From positions 434,001 to 498,000 of the forward strand of contig NZ_JAANAT010000002.1 in NCBI RefSeq assembly GCF_011089895.1: 64,000 bases of DNA, written 5' to 3'. The stretch's first letter is position 1. Each line of letters opens with the position of its first letter. The position numbers and the translations under genes were made by a program. Positions 35,724 to 44,707 of this stretch are shown piece by piece. The DNA is from Mucilaginibacter inviolabilis (GTDB lineage: Bacteria; Bacteroidota; Bacteroidia; Sphingobacteriales; Sphingobacteriaceae). The notes beneath the pieces are model-generated. The model saw only the letters and a list, made by a program, of their open reading frames with translations, was not told the origin of the DNA and did not search any database.

Positions 35724-35756
35724 AGACTTACGAAGTTTTTAAAACTTCGTAAGTCT
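35724..35756. repeat. 33-base dispersed palindrome, copy 2
   Basis: The 16-base arms (agacttacgaagtttt and its exact complement) meet at one central T. It matches copy 1 at 8046-8078 at most positions, including the 'ttacgaagtttt' core. It lies about 50 bases after the OmpA-like gene. Confidence 0.8.
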
Positions 35757-35784
35757 TTATAATAAGTCTTGAAATATGGCGGCC

Positions 35785-35856
35785 TGTCATCCTGAGCTTG
35801 TCGAAGGACGTGCGCAGAGGCCTACCCACCATGCTTCGACGGGGCTCAGCATGACA
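35785..35856. repeat. TGTCAT...ATGACA palindromic intergenic repeat, copy 2
   Basis: It starts 'tgtcatcctgagcttgtcga' and ends 'tcgacggggctcagcatgac' plus one base. The two ends are imperfect complements, and the unit matches copies at 5393 and 49424. Confidence 0.78.
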
Positions 35857-35917
35857 CCCTTTTTAAAAGGCGTATAGTTTGTAACTGCCACAAAAACGCC
35901 GTATATTTATAAAGCAC

Positions 35918-35958
35918 AACAGCCCGGATCTCTAAACCAGAGTGCCGGGCTGTTTTGT
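35918..35958. terminator. Rho-independent terminator-like hairpin
   Basis: aacagcccgg (35918-35927) pairs with ccgggctgtt (35945-35954), and a smaller ctct/agag stem lies inside, followed by TTTT. It is nearly 250 bases after the OmpA-like gene, so it may end read-through or belong to an unseen small RNA. Downstream, 35960-36166 is A/T-rich with two 'gttaaaa' repeats and an aaaatgagg/cctcatttt hairpin but no gene. Confidence 0.65.
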
Positions 35959-36166
35959 TAAGAGGAAAAATAGTCAAAAAAACGACTTTTTTTATGTAGT
36001 TATTTGACAGTCAATAAATTAATACTTTTTAAAGTTTCAAAAGCCGCTTAAAACAGGGTTTAAATTTGTTAAAAAGTGTTAAAATGAGGTTTTTTCCAAT
36101 AGTTTTTGAGCTATTTTGCCTCATTTTTGGCCCGAAAAGTGTTAAAATTTGAGGTTTAAAAAGTTT

Positions 36167-36469
36167 TTACTCTACCTCTTTCATCAGGGTATTGAACATC
36201 ACAAACTTCTCATCAAACTTTTGCTGATGAATAGCCTGGAACTTGTGGAGGTGGTTCATGTAAAATTCCTGAAACCGTTCAATGCTATCGGCATTGTACT
36301 GGATGCAATAGGTAACCCCTTCATTCGGTGAGTCAATAACCGTTAATATCTTGTACGACTGGAAACAGCCGGTAGCCATTATAGCAGGTATGTGAACAGT
36401 CTTGATCCAGTTAAGCCACTCATCGTGAATGCTTTCTTCAATTATTATGGTGTCGTTGTATACAATCAT
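36167..36469 (-). CDS. DUF4286 family protein
   Basis: A 100-residue predicted cytosolic protein of the DUF4286 family, found across Bacteroidetes. The pattern is M-I-V-Y-N-D-T at the start, W-L-N-W-I-K-T-V-H-I-P near residues 18-28, and Y-C-I-Q-Y-N-A-D-S near the middle. The fold resembles a ferredoxin-like dimeric barrel. The function is unknown. The gene stands alone. Confidence 0.88.
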   Translation of the reverse strand: MIVYNDTIIIEESIHDEWLNWIKTVHIPAIMATGCFQSYKILTVIDSPNEGVTYCIQYNADSIERFQEFYMNHLHKFQAIHQQKFDEKFVMFNTLMKEVE

Positions 36470-36486
36470 GGTGCTGCAAAAGTAAT

Positions 36487-36827
36487 TATTTGGTTCATTA
36501 ATTCACTTGTTCATTAGTTGAATGCATCCGTCCGATGAACTATTTAATGCGAGTCAGGGATAAGCAGTTCAGGCTCCCTGAATACTTTGCTTAAAGCTGA
36601 TCAATGTAAACCCCATTATTTATGGGTTTACACTGTAAACCGTTTTTTTTGATGTAAAATAAGTTAGTTAATTGATTATCAATAACATATAATAATGTAA
36701 ACCGTAAAAAGTGTAAACCCATGTAAACCCACTTTTAACAAAAACGGACATTGGGATCAGGTTTGCATTTCTTATCCCGAACTCACGTTATTTACTAATA
36801 AACCAATGAACAAGTGAACCACTCAGG
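36487..36827. repeat. Long-range inverted repeat enclosing a GTTTACA element
   Basis: 'ttggttcattaattcacttg' at the left end is largely complementary to 'aataaaccaatgaacaagtg' at the right end. Between them lies copy B of the GTTTACA repeat. The structure fills the gene-free stretch between DUF4286 and the TPR gene. Confidence 0.6.
36605..36747. repeat. GTTTACA intergenic repeat, copy B
   Basis: It contains 'tatgggtttacac', a central A/T-rich part, and then 'agtgtaaacccatgtaaacc' followed by 'cacttttaacaaaaa'. The right end is nearly identical to copy A (5137-5245). Confidence 0.75.
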
Positions 36828-38628
36828 AATCCGCCTTATCGCCCCTTAACAGCCTGAAGCGTTTACGGGCTTCGTTGATCCAGAGGCTTCCGGGATAGTC
36901 TTTGACAATCTTTTCATACCAGATTTTGGCGCTGGCTTTGTCATCGAGGCGATTTTCATAAATATCGCCCAGCATAAAAACAGCGTCATCGGCCCACAAG
37001 TCATTCGGGTGTTCGTCGACTATTTTTTTCAAGAGGGGTACAGCGCCGGCATAGTTCTTCTGCTGTATCAGTATCCTTGATTTCGACATCAGTATATCGT
37101 CGCTCAGGCTATTGTTTGGAAATTTTTTGTCGATGCTATCCAGGGTCATTACAGCTTTGTCGGGCTGTTCAGCAAATATCAGCAGATCGGCCCGGGCATA
37201 TATTTTTAGGGCATTGCCTACGCTATCGGCAACCGTATTATCATTAATCAGCAATTGTAAATTCAGGGCGTCATTGGCAATCAGTTGTGATGTGGCAGCT
37301 TTGAGTATGTTAAGCTGCCCTTTGGCCCAGGTAAAATCGCCCGTATAGTAAGCCAGTTTGGCGTTTCTGAATTTGGCATCCTGGTTAATATCGGTATTGG
37401 GAAAATCCTTTTCTACCTGGCTATATAACAGAGTGGCTTCCCAGGGTTGTTTATTGATGAGGTATATATCGCCCAGGTCAAGTTTGCAGGCGGCCAGTTG
37501 CTCGGGCCTGATATTGGGAATGGTTACCGCATCCTCGAGCAGTTTTTGAGCTTCGGTTAATTTATGCAGTTTAAAGGCTTGCAGGTTAGCCAGTTTCTGC
37601 ATGGCAAAAACGGTACTATTATTCCGCCCAAATTCGGTAAGCAGGTCGTTATAATCCTGCTCCAAACCGGTCAGATCAGCTGGCAGGTATTTGCCCGAGG
37701 TTACTTTTAAATTTTTAGTGTTGATGAGTTCAATTTTAGCCGGGATATACATAGGCGATGTTTTACCTTTACCAATAATATACTCGTATCCGCGGATTGC
37801 GGCGTCATAAGCTTCATTGGAATTGAGGGTGCGGCAAAGTTCAAAAATATTGGAGCCATCATCATTTTGTCTGCGGCTTAGGGCCAGGGCCTGGTTCAGG
37901 GCCAGGTCAAACTCCTTTTGCTGCATAAATTGCCAGCTAAGCAGCTCGGCATATATCGTTTGCTGCGGATCCTTCTGTATGCGTCGCAGCAAGTTCGATT
38001 TCAGCATATTATAATCGGGCTCACCTTCATAAATGGTGGAGAAGGCATTTTCGGCCTGGGAAATAAAGTTGGGATTTGCCGGTAAAAAGTTTAAGTATTC
38101 TTCGGTAAGATTTACCTTATCCCGTTTAAAGCGATACAGATTGATGAGCTCGTAGGTAAACGCCTCGTTATTATTGAGCGTTTTGCGGCCCTGCTGAAAT
38201 ATTTTTATGGCATAATCCAAATTAGCGCTCTGGTAAAATTGCCCGGCCAGCATGGCTATTTCATTCCTGTCGGCAGGCAGGTTTTTGATTAAATTGTCGT
38301 AAATGGCATCGGCCTTGCTGAGGTCACCCTGTTGGGTGTATACGGTGCCCAGCGTTATCTGGTACTGATTTTCGTTTGGATGTTTACGGACCAGTTTTTT
38401 GACTACGTTTTCTGCTTCATCAAATTTTTTAAGACTAAGCAGGGTGTTCACATAGTAGGAGTAGAAGCCTTCGTTGTCCTGTTTGTATAGTTTCTGATAT
38501 ATATCCAGGGCTTTTTGAGGCTCTCCATTAGTGGCATATTGCTTGGCTAACTGCAGATCATTATCCTGTGCAAAAAGCCTGGCAGACATTACCAAAACAA
38601 TAATAGCAGTATATATTAAAGTCCTCAT
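36823..38628 (-). CDS. Secreted/periplasmic tetratricopeptide-repeat protein
   Basis: A 601-residue protein with a signal peptide (about 1-21, ending R-L-F-A-Q). The start at 38628 (M-R-T-L-I-Y) opens that signal and is preferred over 38646. The mature protein is almost entirely TPR helices, with clear units at the start (residues about 25-140) and end (about 480-590, including A-D-D-A-V-F-M-L-G-D-I-Y). TPR arrays bind partner proteins. Such proteins in this phylum are often periplasmic or outer-membrane-associated adaptors; the partner is unknown. Its stop is near the right end of the inverted repeat at 36487-36827. Confidence 0.85.
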   Translation of the reverse strand: MRTLIYTAIIVLVMSARLFAQDNDLQLAKQYATNGEPQKALDIYQKLYKQDNEGFYSYYVNTLLSLKKFDEAENVVKKLVRKHPNENQYQITLGTVYTQQGDLSKADAIYDNLIKNLPADRNEIAMLAGQFYQSANLDYAIKIFQQGRKTLNNNEAFTYELINLYRFKRDKVNLTEEYLNFLPANPNFISQAENAFSTIYEGEPDYNMLKSNLLRRIQKDPQQTIYAELLSWQFMQQKEFDLALNQALALSRRQNDDGSNIFELCRTLNSNEAYDAAIRGYEYIIGKGKTSPMYIPAKIELINTKNLKVTSGKYLPADLTGLEQDYNDLLTEFGRNNSTVFAMQKLANLQAFKLHKLTEAQKLLEDAVTIPNIRPEQLAACKLDLGDIYLINKQPWEATLLYSQVEKDFPNTDINQDAKFRNAKLAYYTGDFTWAKGQLNILKAATSQLIANDALNLQLLINDNTVADSVGNALKIYARADLLIFAEQPDKAVMTLDSIDKKFPNNSLSDDILMSKSRILIQQKNYAGAVPLLKKIVDEHPNDLWADDAVFMLGDIYENRLDDKASAKIWYEKIVKDYPGSLWINEARKRFRLLRGDKADS

Positions 38629-38784
38629 CTGCTCAAAAATAGTCAATTAATAATTACCACGTTTCGGCATGATTATTTTAATATCATATAACGTTGTACT
38701 ACGTGGGTAAAATTGTAGTGACATTTTGATAACATTAAGTTATTTAGCTAATTTGACCAGAATAATAAAATTGGGGTGATTACC

Positions 38785-40683
38785 ATGTTGGGCCGATTAA
38801 GACATCTATTGTTAATTGTTTTTATAATAACCTTATATTCCTGTAAGAATAAAGTAAGGCAAATTCCTATTGCCGATTTTTTTAGAGCTCCTGAAAAGAT
38901 GTTTTATAAACTATCACCCGATGGTAAGTATGTATCTTATCTGAAGTCGTACAGGGAGAAGAGAAACCTTTTTATACAGTCACTTAGTGATGGTAAGGAG
39001 CAGATGGTGACCTCTTTTGATCATTTTTCCGTGCGTCCGGATTATTTCTGGACATACAACGATCAATTGGTTTTTAGTCACGAAGGGAGGGATTTTGACA
39101 GCTATAAGATGTATGCGATTGACGTAGACTCTTTAAAATTACGCACTGTGCTGAGTTTGAATAAGGTAAAGGTTGCCATGCTTAACCGTAGTAAGAACGA
39201 GCCAGACGTGATCACTATTAAAATGAATCAACGCGATCCTGCGAATTTTGATATCTATCGCCTTAACATAAAAACGGGTGAATTGAAACCTTATCTGATT
39301 AATCCGGGTAATATAACGGAGTGGTTTCCTGATGACGATGGCAAAATACGCCTGGTTCGATCATCTGATGGGGTAAATGAAACTATTTCATACCGACCGG
39401 ATGATGATGCCCCATTTAAGCCTATTATTGAAAATAACTTTAAAAACTCGGTAAAACCAATTGCTTTTACGGGGGTGAAAAACTATTTCTATGCACTGTC
39501 AAATGTTAATCGCGATAAAACTGCTCTGGTTGAGATCAATGCAGAAGACGGTAAAGAGCAAAAAGCTATTTTTAGCTGTAATAAGGCCGATATATTGAAT
39601 GTGGAGTATTCCAGGAACAAACATCAGGCTGAATTTGCTTCATGGGAGGATTCGATACCGCATAAGCACTTTCTGATACCTGCTGTTGAGCAAATATATA
39701 ACAACCTGCTTCAGCGACCAGAGCTGGCGGGGAATGAGATAAAGGTGATAGATAGAGATAGTGCCGAAAACAAGTTTATCCTGAATACTTATACAGACCG
39801 TAATCCGGGTTCCTTTTATCTGTATGAAAAAGACGCAGATAAACTGACTAAACTAGGCGATGTTAACCCCAGTTTAACACCCGATAAGCTTTGCGAGATG
39901 CAGGCTATCTCCTACAAAGCACGCGATGGTTTGTTGCTAAATGGATATTTAACGTTACCACAGGGTAGTAAACATACTAATTTACCAATGGTGGTTATAC
40001 CGCATGATGAGCTCTGGCGTAACCGGGATTCCTGGGGTTATGATGAACGTGTACAGTTTTTAGCCAACCGGGGATACGCGGTATTCCAGGTGAACTACCG
40101 TGGTTCAACCGGATATGGTAAAGCTTTCAGGAGTGCCGGATTTAAGCAGGTTGGTGGTAAAATACAGGATGATATAACTGATGGGGTACATTGGCTTATA
40201 GCGAAAAAGATAGCTAATCCCAAAAAAATAGCCATCTTTGGTAATGGCTTTGGTGGTTTTTCGGCATTGTATGGCATATCATTCCATCCCGAGCTTTATA
40301 ATTGTGCCATAGTACAAAACGGGCTCATTAACTTTTTTACTTTTATTAAGGATGCGCCACCATTTTTAAAGCCTTATTTAAAAATGATATACGAAATGGT
40401 TGGTAATCCCGAAACAGATGCCGATCAGCTTAGGGCTATTTCGCCGGTGTTTCATACAGATAAGATAAAAGCTCCTTTAATTATTTTTCAGGGAGCTAAA
40501 GACCAACGAGCCAATATCAGCGAGCTTAACCAGTTTGTACGCGAACTACGTAAGCGGAATGTTGATGTAAAATACTTTTTAAAACCCAATGAACGGGCCT
40601 TTTTTAGAAATGAGCGTAACCGTATGGAAATGTACGCTGAAATAGAAAAATTCCTGGATTACAACATGCGGGTTAAACCATAA
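38785..40683 (+). CDS. S9-peptidase-like lipoprotein lacking catalytic Ser and His
   Basis: A 632-residue lipoprotein (Cys20 after L-Y-S). ATG at 38785 is preferred over the in-frame GTG at 38776. Residues about 30-360 form a beta-propeller and about 370-630 an alpha/beta-hydrolase domain of the prolyl oligopeptidase S9 type, with F-Q-V-N-Y-R-G-S-T-G-Y-G and G-G-K-I-Q-D-D-I-T-D-G. The nucleophile elbow reads G-N-G488-F-G-G in place of G-x-S-x-G-G, and the segment normally N-E-G-H-G-F reads N-E-R-A605-F-F. Asp573 (G-A-K-D) remains. It is therefore probably not a peptidase. It lies 8 bases before a histidine kinase gene and likely acts with it. Confidence 0.88.
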   Translation: MLGRLRHLLLIVFIITLYSCKNKVRQIPIADFFRAPEKMFYKLSPDGKYVSYLKSYREKRNLFIQSLSDGKEQMVTSFDHFSVRPDYFWTYNDQLVFSHEGRDFDSYKMYAIDVDSLKLRTVLSLNKVKVAMLNRSKNEPDVITIKMNQRDPANFDIYRLNIKTGELKPYLINPGNITEWFPDDDGKIRLVRSSDGVNETISYRPDDDAPFKPIIENNFKNSVKPIAFTGVKNYFYALSNVNRDKTALVEINAEDGKEQKAIFSCNKADILNVEYSRNKHQAEFASWEDSIPHKHFLIPAVEQIYNNLLQRPELAGNEIKVIDRDSAENKFILNTYTDRNPGSFYLYEKDADKLTKLGDVNPSLTPDKLCEMQAISYKARDGLLLNGYLTLPQGSKHTNLPMVVIPHDELWRNRDSWGYDERVQFLANRGYAVFQVNYRGSTGYGKAFRSAGFKQVGGKIQDDITDGVHWLIAKKIANPKKIAIFGNGFGGFSALYGISFHPELYNCAIVQNGLINFFTFIKDAPPFLKPYLKMIYEMVGNPETDADQLRAISPVFHTDKIKAPLIIFQGAKDQRANISELNQFVRELRKRNVDVKYFLKPNERAFFRNERNRMEMYAEIEKFLDYNMRVKP

Positions 40684-40691
40684 TACCCCTT

Positions 40692-42335
40692 ATGCCTGTA
40701 CATAGAAATGCTTACCGCAAAAGTTTTTTGCTGATCATCATATTTTTGGTGCTTATATCGGTAACTTTTGTAGTGGCACTTTTTGTATCGTATAATCTTA
40801 CAGCAAAATATGTAGAGAATGAGTTTGGTTCCAAAAAAATTGATGTATTGGAACAAACCATAAAACCATATAATGATTTTTTTCAGAATAAAATACCTGA
40901 AATCACCTCATACCAGGGCTTTTTAGATTCTGCTTCGGCAGCTAAATATGCAGCATCAGTTTTTCATGATTATGCCTTTGTAAGAAGTATCGTTTTTTAT
41001 GATGTATTGATTGGGAGTAAAGCCCCCATCACTATCCGCAGAAACAACCTGGATATATCCGTCAGGTCGATTTATCAATATTGGTATAAAAAGGGAAAGG
41101 TGATTGGAGCTAAAAGGATCAGCCCCTCTGATGAATCGGATTTTAAAGAAATGGCGGTTAAACTCAACAATTATATCGCTTTTTCAGATACAAGTCGTGT
41201 ATCCAGCCAGGATGAGTTATTTAAAACATTTTGGGATGTAAAGCCCAATAAAATCAGTTATACCAATATACTGCGGCGCGAGGATATCAAAATATACCGC
41301 GACCTGCAACAACGTAATTCGGTTTCAGCGTCGTACAAACAAAACATGATGACTTTTCATCTCGATCCGTATCGGTTAAAGATAAAAAATACACATCATG
41401 AGTTGTATCAGAATGTATCTATACAGCCTGTTGTTTATGATCCTGTTGATAGCGATGGTGACAAACTGATAACCGAAGTTTCGTTCCCCGGGTCGTTTTC
41501 TGATTATAAGTTATATTTTAGTTCAGAGCATGGTTACCTGGCCAACGAAATCAACAAGCGTTTTATGCCTATTGGAGCGGTGGTTTTATTAATATCACTT
41601 TTTTTGGTACTTATCGGCTGGCTCATTTACCGCAACCTAAATGTCAATATCAAGCTGTTTAAGCTGCAGTATGATTTTATCAATAATTTTACCCATGAGT
41701 TTAAAACACCTGTTAGCGTTATAAAAATTGCGGGGTCAAACTTGCGTGGTGATGGCGAGCTTACCGAAAGGCAACGTAAGCATTATGGCAAAATACTGGA
41801 TGAAGAGGCCGATAAGCTCAATGATTTGATGAATAAATTATTGTCATTTACTCAGCTTGAAAATAAATCCATCACCCTTAAAAAAGAAGAAATAGTAGTG
41901 GCGGATTTTGTAAGCCGGTATACCGAAACGTTTAAAATAAAGTACCCGGATTTTAAATTAAATGCCCAAATAAGCGGTGTTCAGACCTTTTATAGTGATC
42001 CTGTTTTGTTGGGCAGTGTATTTCAGAATCTGATCGAAAACGCTTATAAGTACTCCCATCCGCAAAAAAAAGAATTGAATATAAATATTACGCATAAAAA
42101 GGGTGATATTGTATTTTCATTTGTTGACAAGGGAATAGGTATACCTAAAGAAGAGGTAAACAATATATTTAAGAAATTTTACAGGATAGAAAATCAGTAT
42201 AACCAAAATGGGAGCGTGGGCCTGGGTTTGGCATTTTGTAAAGAACTGGTTAATTTTATGGATGGAGACATAGTTGTTCACAGTAAAGTTAATGAGGGCT
42301 CGGAATTTATAGTTACGCTTCCATACGAAAATTAA
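40692..42335 (+). CDS. Sensor histidine kinase
   Basis: A 547-residue membrane kinase. A first helix (about 11-34) and a second (about 295-317) enclose a periplasmic sensor region of about 260 residues with no family I recognise. The HisKA domain follows at once, with no HAMP: F-T-H335-E-F-K-T-P-V. The ATPase domain has Q-N-L-I-E-N-A-Y-K-Y (N box), D-K-G-I-G-I-P (G1) and G-L-G-L-A-F-C-K-E-L. All catalytic motifs are intact. It is the middle gene of a three-gene operon, 8 bases after the S9-like gene and 3 bases before the regulator. Confidence 0.94.
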   Translation: MPVHRNAYRKSFLLIIIFLVLISVTFVVALFVSYNLTAKYVENEFGSKKIDVLEQTIKPYNDFFQNKIPEITSYQGFLDSASAAKYAASVFHDYAFVRSIVFYDVLIGSKAPITIRRNNLDISVRSIYQYWYKKGKVIGAKRISPSDESDFKEMAVKLNNYIAFSDTSRVSSQDELFKTFWDVKPNKISYTNILRREDIKIYRDLQQRNSVSASYKQNMMTFHLDPYRLKIKNTHHELYQNVSIQPVVYDPVDSDGDKLITEVSFPGSFSDYKLYFSSEHGYLANEINKRFMPIGAVVLLISLFLVLIGWLIYRNLNVNIKLFKLQYDFINNFTHEFKTPVSVIKIAGSNLRGDGELTERQRKHYGKILDEEADKLNDLMNKLLSFTQLENKSITLKKEEIVVADFVSRYTETFKIKYPDFKLNAQISGVQTFYSDPVLLGSVFQNLIENAYKYSHPQKKELNINITHKKGDIVFSFVDKGIGIPKEEVNNIFKKFYRIENQYNQNGSVGLGLAFCKELVNFMDGDIVVHSKVNEGSEFIVTLPYEN

Positions 42336-42338
42336 AAT

Positions 42339-43031
42339 ATGAATAAAGAAATTAAAATTGCGCTGGTTGAAGATGATGAAAACCTGCGTTTCCTGGTAGC
42401 TGAGCGGTTACAATCTGAAGGATACAAAGTATTGGAGGCCGATAATGGCGACGATGCCGAAAAAATAATACTGGATGAACAACCTGATATTGTTTTGCTC
42501 GACTGGATGCTGCCCGGAAAACCCGGATCGCAGGTATGCGACAGTATCAGGGAAAAAGGGTACGATAAATTGATCATTATGATGACAGCCAAGGCTCAGG
42601 ATGTTGACAAGATAGAAGCTTACAACTTTGGTGTATCTGATTATATTACCAAGCCATTTAACATGGATGTGCTGGTGGCGATGATTGACAGTAAAATCAA
42701 GTTTTCTCTGAACAACGAAAAAACGGAATCGTATCGTTTCGCCAATATGGAGCACCTGCCCAACACCCATTTATTGATCAGGGATAACCGCAAAATTGAG
42801 CTGACTATTTTAGAAAACCGGATATTGCTTTATTTTCTGAAAAATAAGAACAAAGTGATCAATCGGGAAGAGCTGATGATGGAAGTTTGGGGTTACAATG
42901 CCGATGTAAATACGCGCACCCTGGATATGCACATTGTACGTCTGCGTAAAAAGATAGAGACTAATGCCGATTCGCCGCAATACCTGCAAACGGTAAGGGG
43001 AATAGGGTATAAGTTTGTATATAATCAGTAG
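42339..43031 (+). CDS. OmpR-family response regulator
   Basis: A 230-residue DNA-binding regulator. The receiver domain (about 5-120) has the acidic pair E-D-D near residues 11-13, phospho-acceptor Asp55 in L-L-D-W-M-L-P-G, M-M-T-A-K and K-P-F. The winged-helix domain (about 130-228) ends with R-T-L-D-M-H-I-V-R-L-R-K-K-I and V-R-G-I-G-Y-K-F, as in OmpR/PhoB. It is the partner of the adjacent kinase. Targets are unknown. Confidence 0.95.
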   Translation: MNKEIKIALVEDDENLRFLVAERLQSEGYKVLEADNGDDAEKIILDEQPDIVLLDWMLPGKPGSQVCDSIREKGYDKLIIMMTAKAQDVDKIEAYNFGVSDYITKPFNMDVLVAMIDSKIKFSLNNEKTESYRFANMEHLPNTHLLIRDNRKIELTILENRILLYFLKNKNKVINREELMMEVWGYNADVNTRTLDMHIVRLRKKIETNADSPQYLQTVRGIGYKFVYNQ

Positions 43032-43069
43032 GCATCTAATCCCCTGAAGGGGACCTTATGTGCTAATAA

Positions 43070-43170
43070 GTGGGTTTACATAATTTATGGTTGATTATTA
43101 TGTAAGTAGCTTAATATGAGTAAATTGAGTTGATTTTGTTGCCGTTTAATGGGTTTACATGTAAACCATA
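43070..43170. repeat. GTTTACA intergenic repeat, copy C
   Basis: It begins 'agtgggtttacata' and ends 'atgggtttacatgtaaacca', with a central A/T-rich part. Its right end runs into the coding sequence of the methyltransferase on the minus strand: the last codons and the TAA stop (43155-43157) lie within the repeat. Confidence 0.72.
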
Positions 43171-43787
43171 GCATTCCGGTATATATTGGCCACAATAAAA
43201 TCGCTATAAAAAGTCCTTTCATCTACCACAGTATAGCTATTCGAGATAAAACATGTTTTTATTTCGGGTAGTTTACCTGCCTCAATACCACAAATCAACC
43301 TGAAAAAAACGAACATACTTTTCAGTAAGAACTGTTGCCACCATTTGCCGGTAAGTTGAAAATCGGCATTGAGCCACAGGGCTCCCGGTTTTAGTGTGGT
43401 ATGTATATGAGTAAATACCGTCTTTAATGTTTGTTCTGTGAAATTATCAAACAGAAAAGGGGTTATCACGGCGTCAAAACCGGGCGTTAAGTTTACCTGT
43501 TCAATTACGTTTTGAATATAAACGATCTCATTACCTCCGATGTCTCTTTTTTTCGATAAGTTCATCATTGCTGCGGCAACTTCCACATAGGTAATTAGCA
43601 AACCGGATGGATGTATTTTTGTAAGCTCTTCCAATATCCAACCGGTACCGCCACCAACAATAAGCACCCGGGAGCCCGGCTTAATAAAGCTGAGCAGATA
43701 TAACTGGGCATTTACCAACGCATGACCATAAATCAAACGGGAAAGGCGGTCATAAAACCAGGCTGAATTATTAAAGTTAGCCGCCAT
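43155..43787 (-). CDS. Class I SAM-dependent methyltransferase
   Basis: A 210-residue methyltransferase. Motif I is V-L-I-V-G-G-G-T-G-W-I near residues 38-48; the acidic ribose-binding strand appears as I-T-Y-V-E, and D-A-V-I-T-P-F-L-F-D forms motif II-like. The substrate is unknown. The start lies 3 bases after the stop of the UbiA-like gene, so it is the last gene of a phosphoesterase/UbiA-like/methyltransferase operon. Its final residues V-Y-M and stop come from the GTTTACA repeat, which implies that the original C-terminus was altered. Confidence 0.85.
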   Translation of the reverse strand: MAANFNNSAWFYDRLSRLIYGHALVNAQLYLLSFIKPGSRVLIVGGGTGWILEELTKIHPSGLLITYVEVAAAMMNLSKKRDIGGNEIVYIQNVIEQVNLTPGFDAVITPFLFDNFTEQTLKTVFTHIHTTLKPGALWLNADFQLTGKWWQQFLLKSMFVFFRLICGIEAGKLPEIKTCFISNSYTVVDERTFYSDFIVANIYRNAMVYM

Positions 43788-43790
43788 AAC

Positions 43791-44675
43791 TTAATGGCCA
43801 AAAAGAAAGCGGAATGCCATCAATACTACATATTGTAGTATGAGCACACCATCCATAAAAAAGAAATAGTAATACTCATCTTTTTCCCATGCCGATTTAA
43901 ATATGAGCCAGCCTGTTAAAATTACGGTAACGGTTAAGGCCCAAAAATCGGTACTGAAACCATTAGCCCTGAACAGAAACAACAAAATGACATAGCCTGC
44001 CAACAAAACCTGGCAAAACAGGTAAGCGTTTTTTTCGCCCCAGGCAACCGGGATGGTTTTTAAACCTTGTTTGCGATCTTCAAACAAATCGCGGATGTCA
44101 AAAGGAATAGTAAGGGCACCGATAAATAAAAAGCGTTTAGCTATCAGTATGGTAGTATCGCGCATAGATATGTCATTGTTATGCAGGTGGAGTACCTCCA
44201 GTACGGGAAACAAAACACAACTCAGTGTCCATACCAGTGTGATCAGAAATGGTTTTAGGCCGGGTATATTACGAAGCCCAAACTTATGATCACCAACAGT
44301 AAATAGTGGCAAGCCATAGGTAAATGATAAGCAGCCCAAAAAAATGAGCAATATTTTCGACTCGGTAGTAATCAAAAAGAACAAAGGCACGAGCGATAAT
44401 AAGGACACGATGGTAAAAGTTACCATAAGCCTGTAATGTGCAAAAAACCAACGTACCCGTTTATATGGTGATGACTCGGGTTGTTTGGGGCGCGCAATGA
44501 GTATACAAAAATTGTAAATGCCCAGGGTTGATGTAAATAATAACGCTAAGACAGGAAACATAGGTTTTGCACCAATCAGCTGGAAGGTAAGCAAAGCCTG
44601 GGCAACAGCACAAAGCGACATGAAAATATTACTGAACAGCAGGAAATCAAAAACAGGTTGAAATATTTTTTTCAT
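43791..44675 (-). CDS. UbiA-like prenyltransferase with degenerate first motif
   Basis: A 294-residue membrane protein with about eight helices and the UbiA fold. The second acidic motif is clear: D-I-R-D-L-F-E-D-R-K-Q-G-L-K-T-I-P. The first, normally N-D-x-x-D-x-x-x-D, is replaced by Y-N-F-C-I-L-I-A-R, without aspartates. Loss of one metal site suggests an altered or lost transferase activity, although several UbiA-like Bacteroidetes proteins share this. It lies between a metallophosphoesterase and a methyltransferase gene, read in one direction, so lipid metabolism is a reasonable guess. Confidence 0.8.
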   Translation of the reverse strand: MKKIFQPVFDFLLFSNIFMSLCAVAQALLTFQLIGAKPMFPVLALLFTSTLGIYNFCILIARPKQPESSPYKRVRWFFAHYRLMVTFTIVSLLSLVPLFFLITTESKILLIFLGCLSFTYGLPLFTVGDHKFGLRNIPGLKPFLITLVWTLSCVLFPVLEVLHLHNNDISMRDTTILIAKRFLFIGALTIPFDIRDLFEDRKQGLKTIPVAWGEKNAYLFCQVLLAGYVILLFLFRANGFSTDFWALTVTVILTGWLIFKSAWEKDEYYYFFFMDGVLILQYVVLMAFRFLFGH

Positions 44676-44707
44676 TTGTTATGAATGTCCGCCTGCATTT
44701 TAATTGG

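Noticed and set aside
35960..36166. Possible small RNA after the hairpin at 35918
   Set aside because: The stretch is A/T-rich with weak repeats and no promoter pairing that I can defend.
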